Source: Haloferax gibbonsii ATCC 33959
Lineage (GTDB): Archaea > Halobacteriota > Halobacteria > Halobacteriales > Haloferacaceae
Assembly: GCF_000336775.1 (NCBI RefSeq)
Contig: NZ_AOLJ01000025.1
Coordinates: 62,001-126,000 of the forward strand
DNA: 64,000 nt
Reading direction: 5' to 3'
Under the pieces are notes generated by a model. It searched no databases, had not been told where the DNA came from, and was given only the letters and a program-made list of their open reading frames with translations. This document shows, piece after piece, positions 1 through 7,918 of this stretch; the stretch's first letter is position 1, and each line of letters starts with the position of its first letter. The position numbers were made by a program, and so were the translations under genes.

Positions 1-58
1 GTTCCAGTCCCGCGTGCTCGTCGGAAGAAAGGTCTTGCTCGGCTTCGCTCGCGCTCAT
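1..58 (-). CDS. Unknown protein, N-terminal fragment cut by window edge
   Basis: A reading frame starts at an ATG at 58 and runs leftwards out of the window. Only 19 residues are visible (MSASEAEQDLSSDEHAGLE). They are acidic and hydrophilic, as usual for the N-terminus of a haloarchaeal cytoplasmic protein. No domain can be recognised from so short a piece. The next gene on the same strand ends 25 bases upstream at 84, so the two may be co-transcribed. Confidence 0.5.
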   Translation of the reverse strand, partial: MSASEAEQDLSSDEHAGLE

Positions 59-83
59 ACCACCTACACGTCGTGCGAGCGGT

Positions 84-836
84 TTAATCCTGACGTTCGA
101 CCGGTTCGAAGGCGGTCTGACACGGCGGGCCGTCGGCGAATTCGTAGGCGAATTCCGCCTCGCCGAGCGTGATGACCGACGACGAGCGCGTGCCGAACCG
201 ACCCTCCGGGTCGTGGACGCAGACGCCGAAGTCGTGGTCGCCCAGCGCCGCCTTCGCCCGCTCGCGCCACGCAGTCACCGACTCGTCGGGCTCGGGCTGG
301 AGCGCCTCCTCCAATCGCCGGGCGTTGTCGGCCTGCCGCTCCCCAACTTCGGGCCGTCGCTCGGGGACGAACCACGAGTCGGGCGTGCCGACGTTGACGA
401 CCACGCGGACGCCGGGGTCGAAGTTCCGAACCGAGACGCTGCCGTCCCACTCGAAGAACAGCGCGGCGTTCTCGTCGGCGACGACGAGGTTGAAGCCGTC
501 GTAGGTGTGGTCGTCGACCGCGTGTTCGACGAACCGGGCGGCGTCCTCGGCGGTCTCACGGCGGAGCGCGTCGCGGACGAGGCGGCCCCGGGAACGCTCG
601 CCGCCCCCCGCGACCTCGACCCAGCGGTTGGTGATGCCGACGAAGACGCCGGCGTCGTTGTAGCCGACCCACGTCCCGCCCGCCTCGGCGTCCCGCGGGG
701 CGACGATTGCGGGGCCGTCGCCGTCGTCCCATCGCCGTGGCGGTTCGGCGGGCCTGCCGAGTTGCTCGTCGCGGTTGGCGGCGACGACAACCGGCGCGTC
801 TTCGAACACCTGCCACGCGAGGATGAGTGTGCACAC
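84..836 (-). CDS. NRDE (TANGO2/DUF833) family protein
   Basis: 250 residues from a GTG start that gives Met-Cys-Thr-Leu-Ile at the N-terminus. The frame stays open 37 codons further upstream, but the family begins exactly at M-C-T, so the GTG at 836 is preferred. The NRDE motif is present as ANRDEQ at about residue 20, followed by GGTWVGYNDAGVFVGITNR, both typical of this family. Cys2 is in the position of an N-terminal nucleophile, as in Ntn hydrolases; an enzymatic role is inferred only. Animal TANGO2 relatives have been linked to membrane traffic and lipid or heme handling; the role in archaea is unknown. Confidence 0.85.
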   Translation of the reverse strand: MCTLILAWQVFEDAPVVVAANRDEQLGRPAEPPRRWDDGDGPAIVAPRDAEAGGTWVGYNDAGVFVGITNRWVEVAGGGERSRGRLVRDALRRETAEDAARFVEHAVDDHTYDGFNLVVADENAALFFEWDGSVSVRNFDPGVRVVVNVGTPDSWFVPERRPEVGERQADNARRLEEALQPEPDESVTAWRERAKAALGDHDFGVCVHDPEGRFGTRSSSVITLGEAEFAYEFADGPPCQTAFEPVERQD

Positions 837-947
837 GAGGAGAGAGTAGGCACCCGGCGCAGAAAAACACCGGCTCCGACTGCTGACCCGGCCTCCGGCT
901 CCCGGTCCAGTACCTGATTCGGCTCCCGAACGACCGGGAAACGCCAC

Positions 948-1097
948 TCACTCGTCGGACCGCTCGTCGAGTTTCGTTTCCAGTTCCGCCACTCGGCGTT
1001 CGAGGCCGCCGGCGAGGAGAAGTATCAACAGGAGGGGAACGGCGACGACCAGCACGTGTGGGAACTCCGTCGAGAGCCAGTACGGGAGGAGGGACAT
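948..1097 (-). CDS. Small single-pass membrane protein (49 aa)
   Basis: The frame runs from ATG at 1097 to TGA at 948-950 and encodes 49 residues. A hydrophobic segment covers about residues 12-28 (FPHVLVVAVPLLLILLLAGG), followed by a charged amphipathic tail (LERRVAELETKLDERSDE) that could form a short coiled coil. It lies between the folate fusion gene and the NRDE gene on the same strand. Function unknown. The clean membrane segment and acidic tail support a real gene, but it is short and not confirmed by homology. Confidence 0.55.
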   Translation of the reverse strand: MSLLPYWLSTEFPHVLVVAVPLLLILLLAGGLERRVAELETKLDERSDE

Positions 1098-1164
1098 ACG
1101 CGAATCGAATCAAGTGTGTGACAAGAATTTGTCGAAGCGCGGGACCTGAGCCGGCAGCCGTGTC

Positions 1165-3636
1165 TCAGTCTTCGCTCTCCGAGTCGCCTTCGAACCGGCT
1201 CGGGTCCCGCGAGGCGAGCGCGACGTTCACGGCCGCGACGTTCTCCGGCACGTCGTGGACGCGGACGATGTCGGCCCCGCGGTCGGCGGCGATGGTCGTG
1301 CCCGCGACGGTCGCCGCGAGGTTGTCGCCCGGCTCCTCGCCGACGAGCGAGAACATCGACTTGTGGGAGTGGCCGACGAGAATCGGACAGCCGAGCGCGG
1401 CGAACTCGTCGGCGCGCCCGAGGAGTTCGAAGTTCTCGGCCTTCGACTTCCCGAAGCCGAGACCGGGGTCGACGATGAGGTTCCGCCGGGGGATGCCCGC
1501 CTTCTCGGCGAGTAACACCAGTTCGGTCAGTTCGTCGATGACGTCCTCGACCACGTCGTCGTAGTCGACCTCGCGGGACGGGTCGACCGGCGCGTCGATG
1601 CTGTGCATCACGATGACGGGCGTGTCGCGCTCGGCCGCGAGAAAGCGCATCTCGGGGTCTTCGAGGCCGGTCACGTCGTTGAGGATGTCCGCGCCGGCGT
1701 CGAGGGCGGCCTCGCCGACGGCCGCCTTCCGGGTGTCGACCGAGACGAGCACGTCGAGGTCGGCGATGGCCTCGATGACGGGCGCGACGCGGCGAATCTC
1801 CTCGTCGACCGGGACCTCGTCCGCGCCGGGACGGGTGCTCTCGCCGCCCACGTCGATGATGTCTACCCCGGCGTCGACCATCGCCCGCGCCTGTTCGACG
1901 GCGTCGTCGATGTCGTAGAACTCCCCGCCGTCGTGGAAGCTGTTCGGCGTCACGTTCAGGATACCCATGACGGCCGTGCCGTCGTCCCACGGGTACTCGC
2001 CGGCGTCGTCGCGGTCGGTGCCGCTCGCGCCGAACGCCTCCCGAATCTCCGCTGCGACCCCCGCGAGCGCGTACGGCCGGGCTTCGAGGGCCGCCGTCAG
2101 TCGCTCGAACTGGTCGAGCGTCCCGGTCAGGACCACGTCGACGAGTTCGCCGCCGAACTCGTGGCCCGAGACGGCGCAGTCGCCGCCGACGGACAGCAGT
2201 TCCTCGCGGAGCACTCGGGCCTGTCGGCGCTGGACGCGGGTGTGGACAGTTCGATTGACCGCCCGCTTCGCGCGCGCCCCCCGGTCGGCGGCGTCCGACA
2301 CGTTCGCGCGTTCGAGCGTCCGGCGAGCGTCGTCGAGGGTGCGGTGGGATTTCGGGACGACCGCCCGCGTCCACGTCGTGCGCGCCTCGGCGACGACGTA
2401 CAGCGAGCCGACGACGAGCACGCAGTCGTCCGGGGCGGCGCGGGCGCGCGCCCGGTCGAGCGCCGAGGCGACCGCGCCGCCGGTCTCCACTTCGGGGCCG
2501 TCGAGTCGCTCGAAGACGGACGACAGAATCTCGGGGTCTTCGCCCCGCGAGATGTCCGCCTTGCAGGTGACGACCGACGCGACCTCCGGGAGCGCTCCGA
2601 CCATCTCGCTGTGGTCCTTGTCGTGCATCGCCCCGTAGACGAGGTGGAGGTCGTCGTAGTCGAACTCGTCGAGGACGGTGGCGACCTGCGCGCAGGCGTC
2701 GGGGTTGTGCGCGCCGTCGAGGACGACCGTCGGCTCCGTGCCCATGACCTCGAACCGACCCGGCCAGTGGGCGTTTCGGAGGCCGCGGTGAATCGCCTCC
2801 TCGTCGATGTCGGGGCGGACCTGCCGGGCGATCGAAACGGCGATACCGGCGTTTTGCGCCTGATACGCGCCCAAAAGCGGGATTCGAACGTCGAGCGTCT
2901 CGTCGTCGGTCTCGACGGTGACGGCGGCCTCCTGGTGGTTGACGCGGCCGCCGTAGGAGGCGCGAACGTCGGCTTCGGAGCCGGCGTCGCCGACGGTCAG
3001 CACGTCGCCGACCTCCTCGCGGATGACCGACAGCGCCTCGCCGGTCGCCCCGGTTACGAGCGGTGCGTCGGCGGGCGCGACGGCCGCTTTCGTCTTCGCG
3101 ATTTCCGCGACGGTATCGCCGAGGACGGCGGTGTGTTCGAGCGAGACGTTGGTGACGGCGCTGGCGACCGGGTCGACGGCGCTCGTCGCGTCGAGTTCGC
3201 CGCCCATCCCGACTTCGAGGACCGCCACGTCCACGTCCGCGCGGTCGAAGTACCACAGCGCGAGCGCGGTCACGGTCTCGAAAAAGGTCAGCGGCTCGCC
3301 GTCGGCGGCCCGCTCGACGAGGTACGGCTTGGCTTCGGCCACGAACGTCGACAGCGCGGCCTTCGGAATCTTCCGGCCGTCGACGCGGATTCGCTCCCGC
3401 ACGTCGTCGAAGTGCGGCGAGGTGTAGAGGCCGACGTGCGCGCCCGACTCGCGCAGTATCGCGTCGACCATCCGGGCGGTGCTTCCTTTGCCGTTCGACC
3501 CCGCGACCTGCACGAACGACACGCCTTCGTGGGGGTCGCCGAGGTGAGAGAGCAACCGCTGAATCGACTCGGTCCCCGGCTTGACCTGAAACCGCCGGAG
3601 GTCGAAAAGGAAGTTCACCGCCTCGTGGTACTCCAT
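1165..3636 (-). CDS. folCP: Bifunctional dihydrofolate synthase / dihydropteroate synthase (FolC-FolP fusion)
   Basis: 823 residues. The N-terminal half (about 1-415) is a Mur-ligase-type FolC with the ATP loop GSNGKGS at 46-52 and conserved blocks around VLEVGMGGELDATSAVDP and LDGAHNPDA. It adds glutamate to dihydropteroate or folate. After a linker of about 130 residues, the C-terminal part (from about 550) is dihydropteroate synthase, with the hallmarks GILNVTPNSFHDGG, DVGGESTRPGA, DPGLGFGKS and VGHSHKS; it joins the pterin to p-aminobenzoate. Such a fusion is known from Haloferax. The start at MEYHEAVNF is preferred over the longer frame because homology begins there. Confidence 0.95.
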   Translation of the reverse strand: MEYHEAVNFLFDLRRFQVKPGTESIQRLLSHLGDPHEGVSFVQVAGSNGKGSTARMVDAILRESGAHVGLYTSPHFDDVRERIRVDGRKIPKAALSTFVAEAKPYLVERAADGEPLTFFETVTALALWYFDRADVDVAVLEVGMGGELDATSAVDPVASAVTNVSLEHTAVLGDTVAEIAKTKAAVAPADAPLVTGATGEALSVIREEVGDVLTVGDAGSEADVRASYGGRVNHQEAAVTVETDDETLDVRIPLLGAYQAQNAGIAVSIARQVRPDIDEEAIHRGLRNAHWPGRFEVMGTEPTVVLDGAHNPDACAQVATVLDEFDYDDLHLVYGAMHDKDHSEMVGALPEVASVVTCKADISRGEDPEILSSVFERLDGPEVETGGAVASALDRARARAAPDDCVLVVGSLYVVAEARTTWTRAVVPKSHRTLDDARRTLERANVSDAADRGARAKRAVNRTVHTRVQRRQARVLREELLSVGGDCAVSGHEFGGELVDVVLTGTLDQFERLTAALEARPYALAGVAAEIREAFGASGTDRDDAGEYPWDDGTAVMGILNVTPNSFHDGGEFYDIDDAVEQARAMVDAGVDIIDVGGESTRPGADEVPVDEEIRRVAPVIEAIADLDVLVSVDTRKAAVGEAALDAGADILNDVTGLEDPEMRFLAAERDTPVIVMHSIDAPVDPSREVDYDDVVEDVIDELTELVLLAEKAGIPRRNLIVDPGLGFGKSKAENFELLGRADEFAALGCPILVGHSHKSMFSLVGEEPGDNLAATVAGTTIAADRGADIVRVHDVPENVAAVNVALASRDPSRFEGDSESED

Positions 3637-3793
3637 ACGCGTGAGAAACCGGACGGTGGGCTTAGGCCTAACGCTCCACGTCACTCCTGCGACACGACGC
3701 CGGTCGCCCGACAGCCCCGACCGCCACCGCTGTCATCGGCGACGCTCCGCGGGCGACCCGGAACGTCACCGGAGTGCGCTTAACGCGCCGGAG

Positions 3794-4219
3794 TCAGTCG
3801 ATGTGAACGACGAGCACCGGGCGTTTGGCGTTCTCGATGACGCGCTCGGTGACGCTCCCGAGCGACGTGAGTTTGTCGCGACCGGTCCGCCCGTGGGTTC
3901 CCATGACGACCACGTCGACGTCGTGTTCGTCGGCGTAGTCGAGGATGACCCGGTGCGGCACGCCGTCGCGGATTGCGGTCGCCGTCGAGGCCTTCCCCTC
4001 GCACTTCTCGGCGCACCGCTCGACCGCCTGTACCGCGTCGTCGCGGAGCGACTGGATGACCGCGTCCTGTTGGTCGCCGCCGGCGGCGAGGTACACCCGC
4101 TGGTCGACGACCGACAGCACGTGAATCTTCGACTCCGCGTCGGCGAGTTCGAGCGCGTGTTCGACCGCCTGCATCGTCCCCTCGCTCCCGTCGGTCGGCA
4201 CCAGGATGTGTTCGTACAT
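3794..4219 (-). CDS. Universal stress protein, UspA family
   Basis: 141 residues forming one complete Usp domain. It opens with MYEHILVPTDGS and ends with the ATP-binding pattern GTHGRTG...LGSVTERVI followed by RPVLVVH. The spacer between the glycine pair and the Gly-Ser is ten residues by my count, one more than the usual G-2x-G-9x-G(S/T). It is a monocistron in the cytoplasm. A 13-base palindrome lies 34 bases upstream of the start (4253-4265) and may be an operator. The exact stress or ligand cannot be inferred. Confidence 0.92.
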   Translation of the reverse strand: MYEHILVPTDGSEGTMQAVEHALELADAESKIHVLSVVDQRVYLAAGGDQQDAVIQSLRDDAVQAVERCAEKCEGKASTATAIRDGVPHRVILDYADEHDVDVVVMGTHGRTGRDKLTSLGSVTERVIENAKRPVLVVHID

Positions 4220-4252
4220 ACCTCTGTGTTCGCCTCGCCGACACTTGAAGGG

Positions 4253-4265
4253 ACACCGTCGGTGT
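4253..4265. promoter_or_regulatory. Palindrome upstream of usp gene
   Basis: ACACCG-T-CGGTGT is a perfect inverted repeat with six-base arms and a one-base centre. It sits 34-46 bases before the start of the minus-strand universal stress gene, where the BRE/TATA region of a leaderless promoter would be. It is a candidate regulator site; no binding protein is known. Confidence 0.4.
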
Positions 4266-4391
4266 TAGGACGTGGGAACGGTCTCGGGGCGTCTGGAAGT
4301 GAGAGAGGAGATGCCCAGTCGTGCCCAAAATCGCGCGAGACTCACATTCGTTCGTCTCACTGACTTCCGTCACTAATCGTGGCGGAAACAC

Positions 4392-4460
4392 CGAAGCACT
4401 CCCTCCGGTCGTGCTTCGAGCTTTAGACGCTCCTTCGCTCCGCTCAGTCGTGTCTAAAGC
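4392..4460. repeat. Two adjacent inverted repeats at the 3' end of purNH
   Basis: The first hairpin has perfect 8-base arms CGAAGCAC (4392-4399) and GTGCTTCG (4411-4418) with an 11-base loop. The second has perfect 9-base arms GCTTTAGAC (4420-4428) and GTCTAAAGC (4452-4460) around a 23-base loop and reaches into the last codons of purNH. On the purNH transcript both would fold next to the stop codon, so a role in 3'-end formation or RNA stability is possible. No long T tract follows. Confidence 0.6.
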
Positions 4461-6021
4461 ACCGCTGCCCGGTGAAGACCATCGCAATCCCGCGCTCGTC
4501 GCACGCCTCGATGACGTCCTCGTCGTTCACCGAGCCGCCGGGCTGGATGACCGCCTCGATGCCCGCGTCGGCCGCCTTCTCCACGCCGTCCGGGAACGGG
4601 AAGAACGCGTCGGAGGCCATGACGGCACCCTGCGCGTCTTTGCCCTCGGCGTGTTCCTCAGCCTTCATCGCGGCGAGTTCGACCGCGTCGACGCGGGAGA
4701 CCTGCCCCATGCCGACGCCGACCGTCTCGGTCCCCTTGGCGAAGAGGATGCCGTTGGACTTCACGTGCTTCAGGACCTTCCACGCGAACAGCATCGTCTC
4801 CAACTGCTCGTCCGTGGGTTCGGTCTCGGTGACGACTTCGAGGTCGTCCAGCGTCGGCGTCCAGAGGTCGCGCTCTTGGACGAGTCGCCCGCCGACGAGC
4901 GCCTTTTCGGTGTACGTCTCGGTCCGCTCGCCGAGTTCGCCCACATCGAGGACGCGGAGGTTCTTCTTCTCGGTCAGCACGTCGAGCGCGTCGTCGGTGT
5001 AGCCGGGCGCGACGACGACTTCCTTGAACGAGTCGATGATGAGTTCGGCCGTCTCGGCGTCGCACTCGCGGTTGAGCGCGACGATGCCGCCGAAGGCGCT
5101 CATCGGGTCGGTGGCGAGGGCGTCGGCGTAGGCCTCCGCGAGCGTGTCGGCGGTGGCGCAGCCGGCGGGGTTCGTGTGCTTGATGACCGCCGCGGCGGGC
5201 TCGTCGAACTCCTTGATGATGTTCAGCGCGCCGTCGGCGTCGTTGTAGTTGTTGTACGAAAGCCCCTTCGCGCCCTCGTTGAGCTGGGGCGCGCCGACGA
5301 CCGACGCCTCGTCGCACGTCTCGTCCACGTAGACCGCGGCGTCCTGGTGCGGGTTCTCGCCGTAGCGGAGTTCGTCGTAGCGGTCCTCGGAGGTGACGCG
5401 GCGCTCGGGCAGCCCGGCGTCGACGTCGCCCTCGACGGTGACGGAATCGTCTTCGACCGTCACGCGGCCCTCGGCGAACCAGCGGACTGCGCGCGGGTAG
5501 GCCTTGAACTCGGCGTCGTAGAGGACGCGCGATTTGAGGTCGTCGGCGTCGTCGTCGGTGTAGACCGGAACGGCCTCCTGCGTGACGATGGGGCCGGCGT
5601 CGACCTCCTCGTTGACGACGTGGACCGTACAGCCGGTCGTCTTGACGCCGGCGTCGAGCACCTGTTCGTGGGCGTCCATGCCGGGGAACGCGGGGAGCAG
5701 CGACGGGTGGACGTTGAGCGTCGTCGGCGCGGCGTCGAGGAACGTCGAGGTGAGCACGCGCATGTAGCCGTCGAGGCAGACGAGGTCGAAGTCGTAGTCC
5801 GCGAGGGCGTCGAGGATGCGCTCCTCGTGGGACTCGCGGGCCTCGTCGTCGCCGCGCTCGACGACTTCGCTGGGGATGCCGTGTTCGTCCGCCCAGTCGA
5901 GGACGGGCGCGTCGGCGCTGTTCGAGACGACGACGCCGAGTTCCGCCCCGCCGGGGGCGCGGTCGGCGACGTTGCGAAGGTTTCGTCCGCGGTTGCTCGC
6001 GAGACCGGCGATGGTGACCAT
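4444..6021 (-). CDS. purNH: GAR transformylase / AICAR transformylase fusion (PurN-PurH)
   Basis: 525 residues in two parts. Residues 1 to about 195 are PurN-like, with VTIAGLASNRGRNL and the catalytic stretch NVHPSLLPAFPGMDAHEQ followed by VNEEVDAGPI; it formylates glycinamide ribonucleotide. Residues about 210-525 are the AICAR formyltransferase domain of PurH, with YGENPHQ, SYNNYNDADGA, the catalytic Lys-His in IKHTNPAG, and SDAFFPF. The N-terminal IMP-cyclohydrolase domain of bacterial PurH is absent; in haloarchaea that step is done by PurO. The start at MVTIAGLAS is chosen because PurN homology begins there. It is divergent from purB across 189 bases. Confidence 0.95.
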   Translation of the reverse strand: MVTIAGLASNRGRNLRNVADRAPGGAELGVVVSNSADAPVLDWADEHGIPSEVVERGDDEARESHEERILDALADYDFDLVCLDGYMRVLTSTFLDAAPTTLNVHPSLLPAFPGMDAHEQVLDAGVKTTGCTVHVVNEEVDAGPIVTQEAVPVYTDDDADDLKSRVLYDAEFKAYPRAVRWFAEGRVTVEDDSVTVEGDVDAGLPERRVTSEDRYDELRYGENPHQDAAVYVDETCDEASVVGAPQLNEGAKGLSYNNYNDADGALNIIKEFDEPAAAVIKHTNPAGCATADTLAEAYADALATDPMSAFGGIVALNRECDAETAELIIDSFKEVVVAPGYTDDALDVLTEKKNLRVLDVGELGERTETYTEKALVGGRLVQERDLWTPTLDDLEVVTETEPTDEQLETMLFAWKVLKHVKSNGILFAKGTETVGVGMGQVSRVDAVELAAMKAEEHAEGKDAQGAVMASDAFFPFPDGVEKAADAGIEAVIQPGGSVNDEDVIEACDERGIAMVFTGQRCFRHD

Positions 6022-6073
6022 GTGAGAAAGGGGACTCGCGGCCCTCAAAGTGGTTGCGGTCCTCGACGGCAAT

Positions 6074-6093
6074 ATATACTCGATTGTGTATAT
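6074..6093. promoter_or_regulatory. AT-rich promoter element of purNH with inverted repeat
   Basis: ATATAC (6074-6079) and GTATAT (6088-6093) form an inverted repeat around eight bases in the only AT-rich part of the purNH-purB spacer. On the minus strand it supplies TATA-like sequence 53-72 bases before the purNH start, so purNH would have a short leader. Confidence 0.45.
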
Positions 6094-6132
6094 GTGCGAC
6101 GACACGCAGCCGCAGAGCGCGTCTGAGTGGGC

Positions 6133-6150
6133 ATACTTGTGCGCAAGTAT
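6133..6150. promoter_or_regulatory. Perfect palindrome between purNH and purB
   Basis: ATACTTG-TGCG-CAAGTAT is an 18-base inverted repeat with seven-base arms. It lies between the two divergent purine genes, 61 bases before the purB start and upstream of its TATA-like element, so a shared activator or repressor could act on both. The core TTGTGCG resembles elements near purL. Confidence 0.5.
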
Positions 6151-6180
6151 CGCCTCCGCGGCGGCGACGAACCCCCGGCG

Positions 6181-6186
6181 TTTAAC
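6181..6186 (+). promoter_or_regulatory. TATA-like element of purB (leaderless)
   Basis: TTTAAC is centred 27 bases before the purB ATG. That spacing puts the transcript start at the start codon, as is normal for haloarchaeal leaderless mRNAs. Confidence 0.5.
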
Positions 6187-6210
6187 CTCCCCCATCGTGA
6201 CGACTCAGAC

Positions 6211-7602
6211 ATGACCGACGCCGACCGGCACGACCCGCTGTACGCGGTGTCCCCGCTCGACGGGCGATATGCCTCCCGAACCGCACCCCTCGCGCCGCAC
6301 GTCAGCGAGGCCGCCCTCATGCGCGCCCGCGTTGAAGTCGAAGTGGAGTACCTCCTCGCGCTCGCCGACCTCGACGCGACGCCGCTTTCGTTCTCCGAGA
6401 GCGAGCGCGCCGACCTCCGAGCGCTCTACGAGGCGTTCGACGCCGACGACGCCGACCTCGTGAAACGGCTCGAAGTCGAGGGCGCGGAAGGCTTCTCGGC
6501 GACGAATCACGACGTGAAGGCCGTCGAGTACTTCATCCGAACCGAGACCGACGAGTCGGTCCACCCGTGGATTCACTTCGGGCTCACCTCCGAGGACGTG
6601 AACAACCTCGCCCAGCGTCTCATGGTGAAGGGCGCGGTCGAGGAGGTCCTCGTGCCCGAACTCCGCGACACCCGCGACGAACTCGTCTCGCTCGCGCGGG
6701 AGTTCCGCGACGTGCCCATGCTCGCGCGCACTCACGGGCAGCCCGCGACCCCGACGACGTTCGGCAAGGAGATGGCCGTCTACGCCGCCCGTCTCGGTCG
6801 GACGCTCGCCCGCGTCGAGGCCGCGACCGACGAACTCGCCGGCAAGCTCGCGGGCGCGTCGGGCGTCTACGCCGCCCACGTCGCCGCCTACCCCGACGTG
6901 GACTGGCGGGCGTTCTCCCGCGAGTTCGTCGGGTCGCTCGGCCTCGAACACACCGCGCTCGCCACGCAGGTCAACCCCTGCGACGACCTCGCGGCGCTGT
7001 TCGACGCCGTCCGCGGCGTCAACAACGTCCTCGTCGACCTCGACCGCGACGCGTGGCTCTACGTCTCCGACCGCTATCTGGGACAGGAGGCCGTCGAGGG
7101 CGAGACCGGCTCGTCGACGATGCCGCACAAGGTCAACCCCATCGACTTCGAGAACTCCGAGGGCAACCTCTCGAAGGCCAACGCGGACCTGACGTTCCTC
7201 GCCGACTACGTGACGACCTCGCGCCTCCAGCGCGACCTCTCGGACTCCACGGTCAAGCGGAACATCGGCGCGGCGTTCGCCCACTGCCTCATCGGCTACA
7301 AGAAGACCCAGACCGGCCTCGGCAAGGTCGTCCCGAACGAGCAGGTCATGCGCGACGAACTCGACGACACGCCGGCCATCATCGGCGAGGCCGTCCAGAC
7401 GATTCTCCGCCGCGAGGGCGACACGCAGGCCTACGAGCGAGTGAAGGAGCTCACCCGCGGCCGCGAGGTGACCCTCGACGACTTCCACGACCTCTTCGCG
7501 GACCTCGACGTTGACGAGGAAACTCGCGAGGAACTGCTCGCGCTCACGCCCGCGACGTACGTCGGTCTCGCGGACGAACTCGTCGACGACATCGAGAACT
7601 GA
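6211..7602 (+). CDS. purB: Adenylosuccinate lyase
   Basis: 463 residues of the fumarase/aspartase superfamily. It cleaves SAICAR to AICAR in purine synthesis and adenylosuccinate to AMP. Visible hallmarks are the opening YAVSPLDGRYAS, the histidine region LARTHGQPATPTTFGKE, and the superfamily signature GSSTMPHKVNPIDFEN. Length is normal. The start at MTDADRHDP is chosen because the family opening follows directly and a TATA-like TTTAAC lies 27 bases upstream. It is divergent from purNH, which makes the AICAR-consuming enzyme of the same pathway. Confidence 0.96.
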   Translation: MTDADRHDPLYAVSPLDGRYASRTAPLAPHVSEAALMRARVEVEVEYLLALADLDATPLSFSESERADLRALYEAFDADDADLVKRLEVEGAEGFSATNHDVKAVEYFIRTETDESVHPWIHFGLTSEDVNNLAQRLMVKGAVEEVLVPELRDTRDELVSLAREFRDVPMLARTHGQPATPTTFGKEMAVYAARLGRTLARVEAATDELAGKLAGASGVYAAHVAAYPDVDWRAFSREFVGSLGLEHTALATQVNPCDDLAALFDAVRGVNNVLVDLDRDAWLYVSDRYLGQEAVEGETGSSTMPHKVNPIDFENSEGNLSKANADLTFLADYVTTSRLQRDLSDSTVKRNIGAAFAHCLIGYKKTQTGLGKVVPNEQVMRDELDDTPAIIGEAVQTILRREGDTQAYERVKELTRGREVTLDDFHDLFADLDVDEETREELLALTPATYVGLADELVDDIEN

Positions 7603-7862
7603 ACCGTCGACCGGGTCGTCGGAACGTCGGCCCGGCGAAGCGGTACGCTATTTGCTGCGGTCGGTCGAACGCGTCGCTGAGCCGAGCGACCGTCAGGAGA
7701 AAACCGAGACCGCCTCAGAAGCCGACGGGCACGGGGTATCGGCTTCGGTGCGGTTCGGGCACGGGTTCGGCGAGCGCCGGCACGGTTGGGCTGGACAGGC
7801 TGGTCCGCGCGAGGCGGTTCGTCATGGGCTGGTGCGACGACGCAGGGCGCTCACCGTGGCTG

Positions 7863-7871
7863 AATTATTTA
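7863..7871 (+). promoter_or_regulatory. TATA-like element of gdh
   Basis: AATTATTTA lies 48-56 bases before the annotated gdh ATG (7919). With the usual 27-base spacing, transcription would start near 7894, which is at an in-frame GTG (7895). Confidence 0.55.
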
Positions 7872-7885
7872 CTCATCATAGAATA
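7870..7885. promoter_or_regulatory. TrmB-like operator candidate before gdh
   Basis: The sequence TACT-N7-GAATA differs by one base from the TACT-N7/8-GAGTA motif reported for the sugar-responsive regulator TrmB of Halobacterium. It begins inside the TATA element and ends before the predicted transcript start, where a bound protein would repress. This is a pattern match only. Confidence 0.4.
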
Positions 7886-7918
7886 AGTCTTTTGGTGGGG
7901 TGGTGCATTGGTGGGGGT

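Larger units (their letters stand above)
7603..7918. other. Intergenic region between purB and gdh
   Basis: 316 bases without a gene. The first 255 are GC-rich and show nothing I can name. The last 60 bases are AT-rich and hold the gdh promoter and a TACT-N7-GAATA element. Confidence 0.6.

Noticed and set aside
1025-3783. Long open frames opposite folCP and in other frames, Arg- or Val-rich
   Set aside because: They mirror the codon bias of the GC-rich real gene, with extreme Arg content and no family resemblance.
4321-6126. Long Val/Arg/Asp-rich frame opposite purNH
   Set aside because: It is the reverse complement shadow of a clear enzyme gene and shows no domains.
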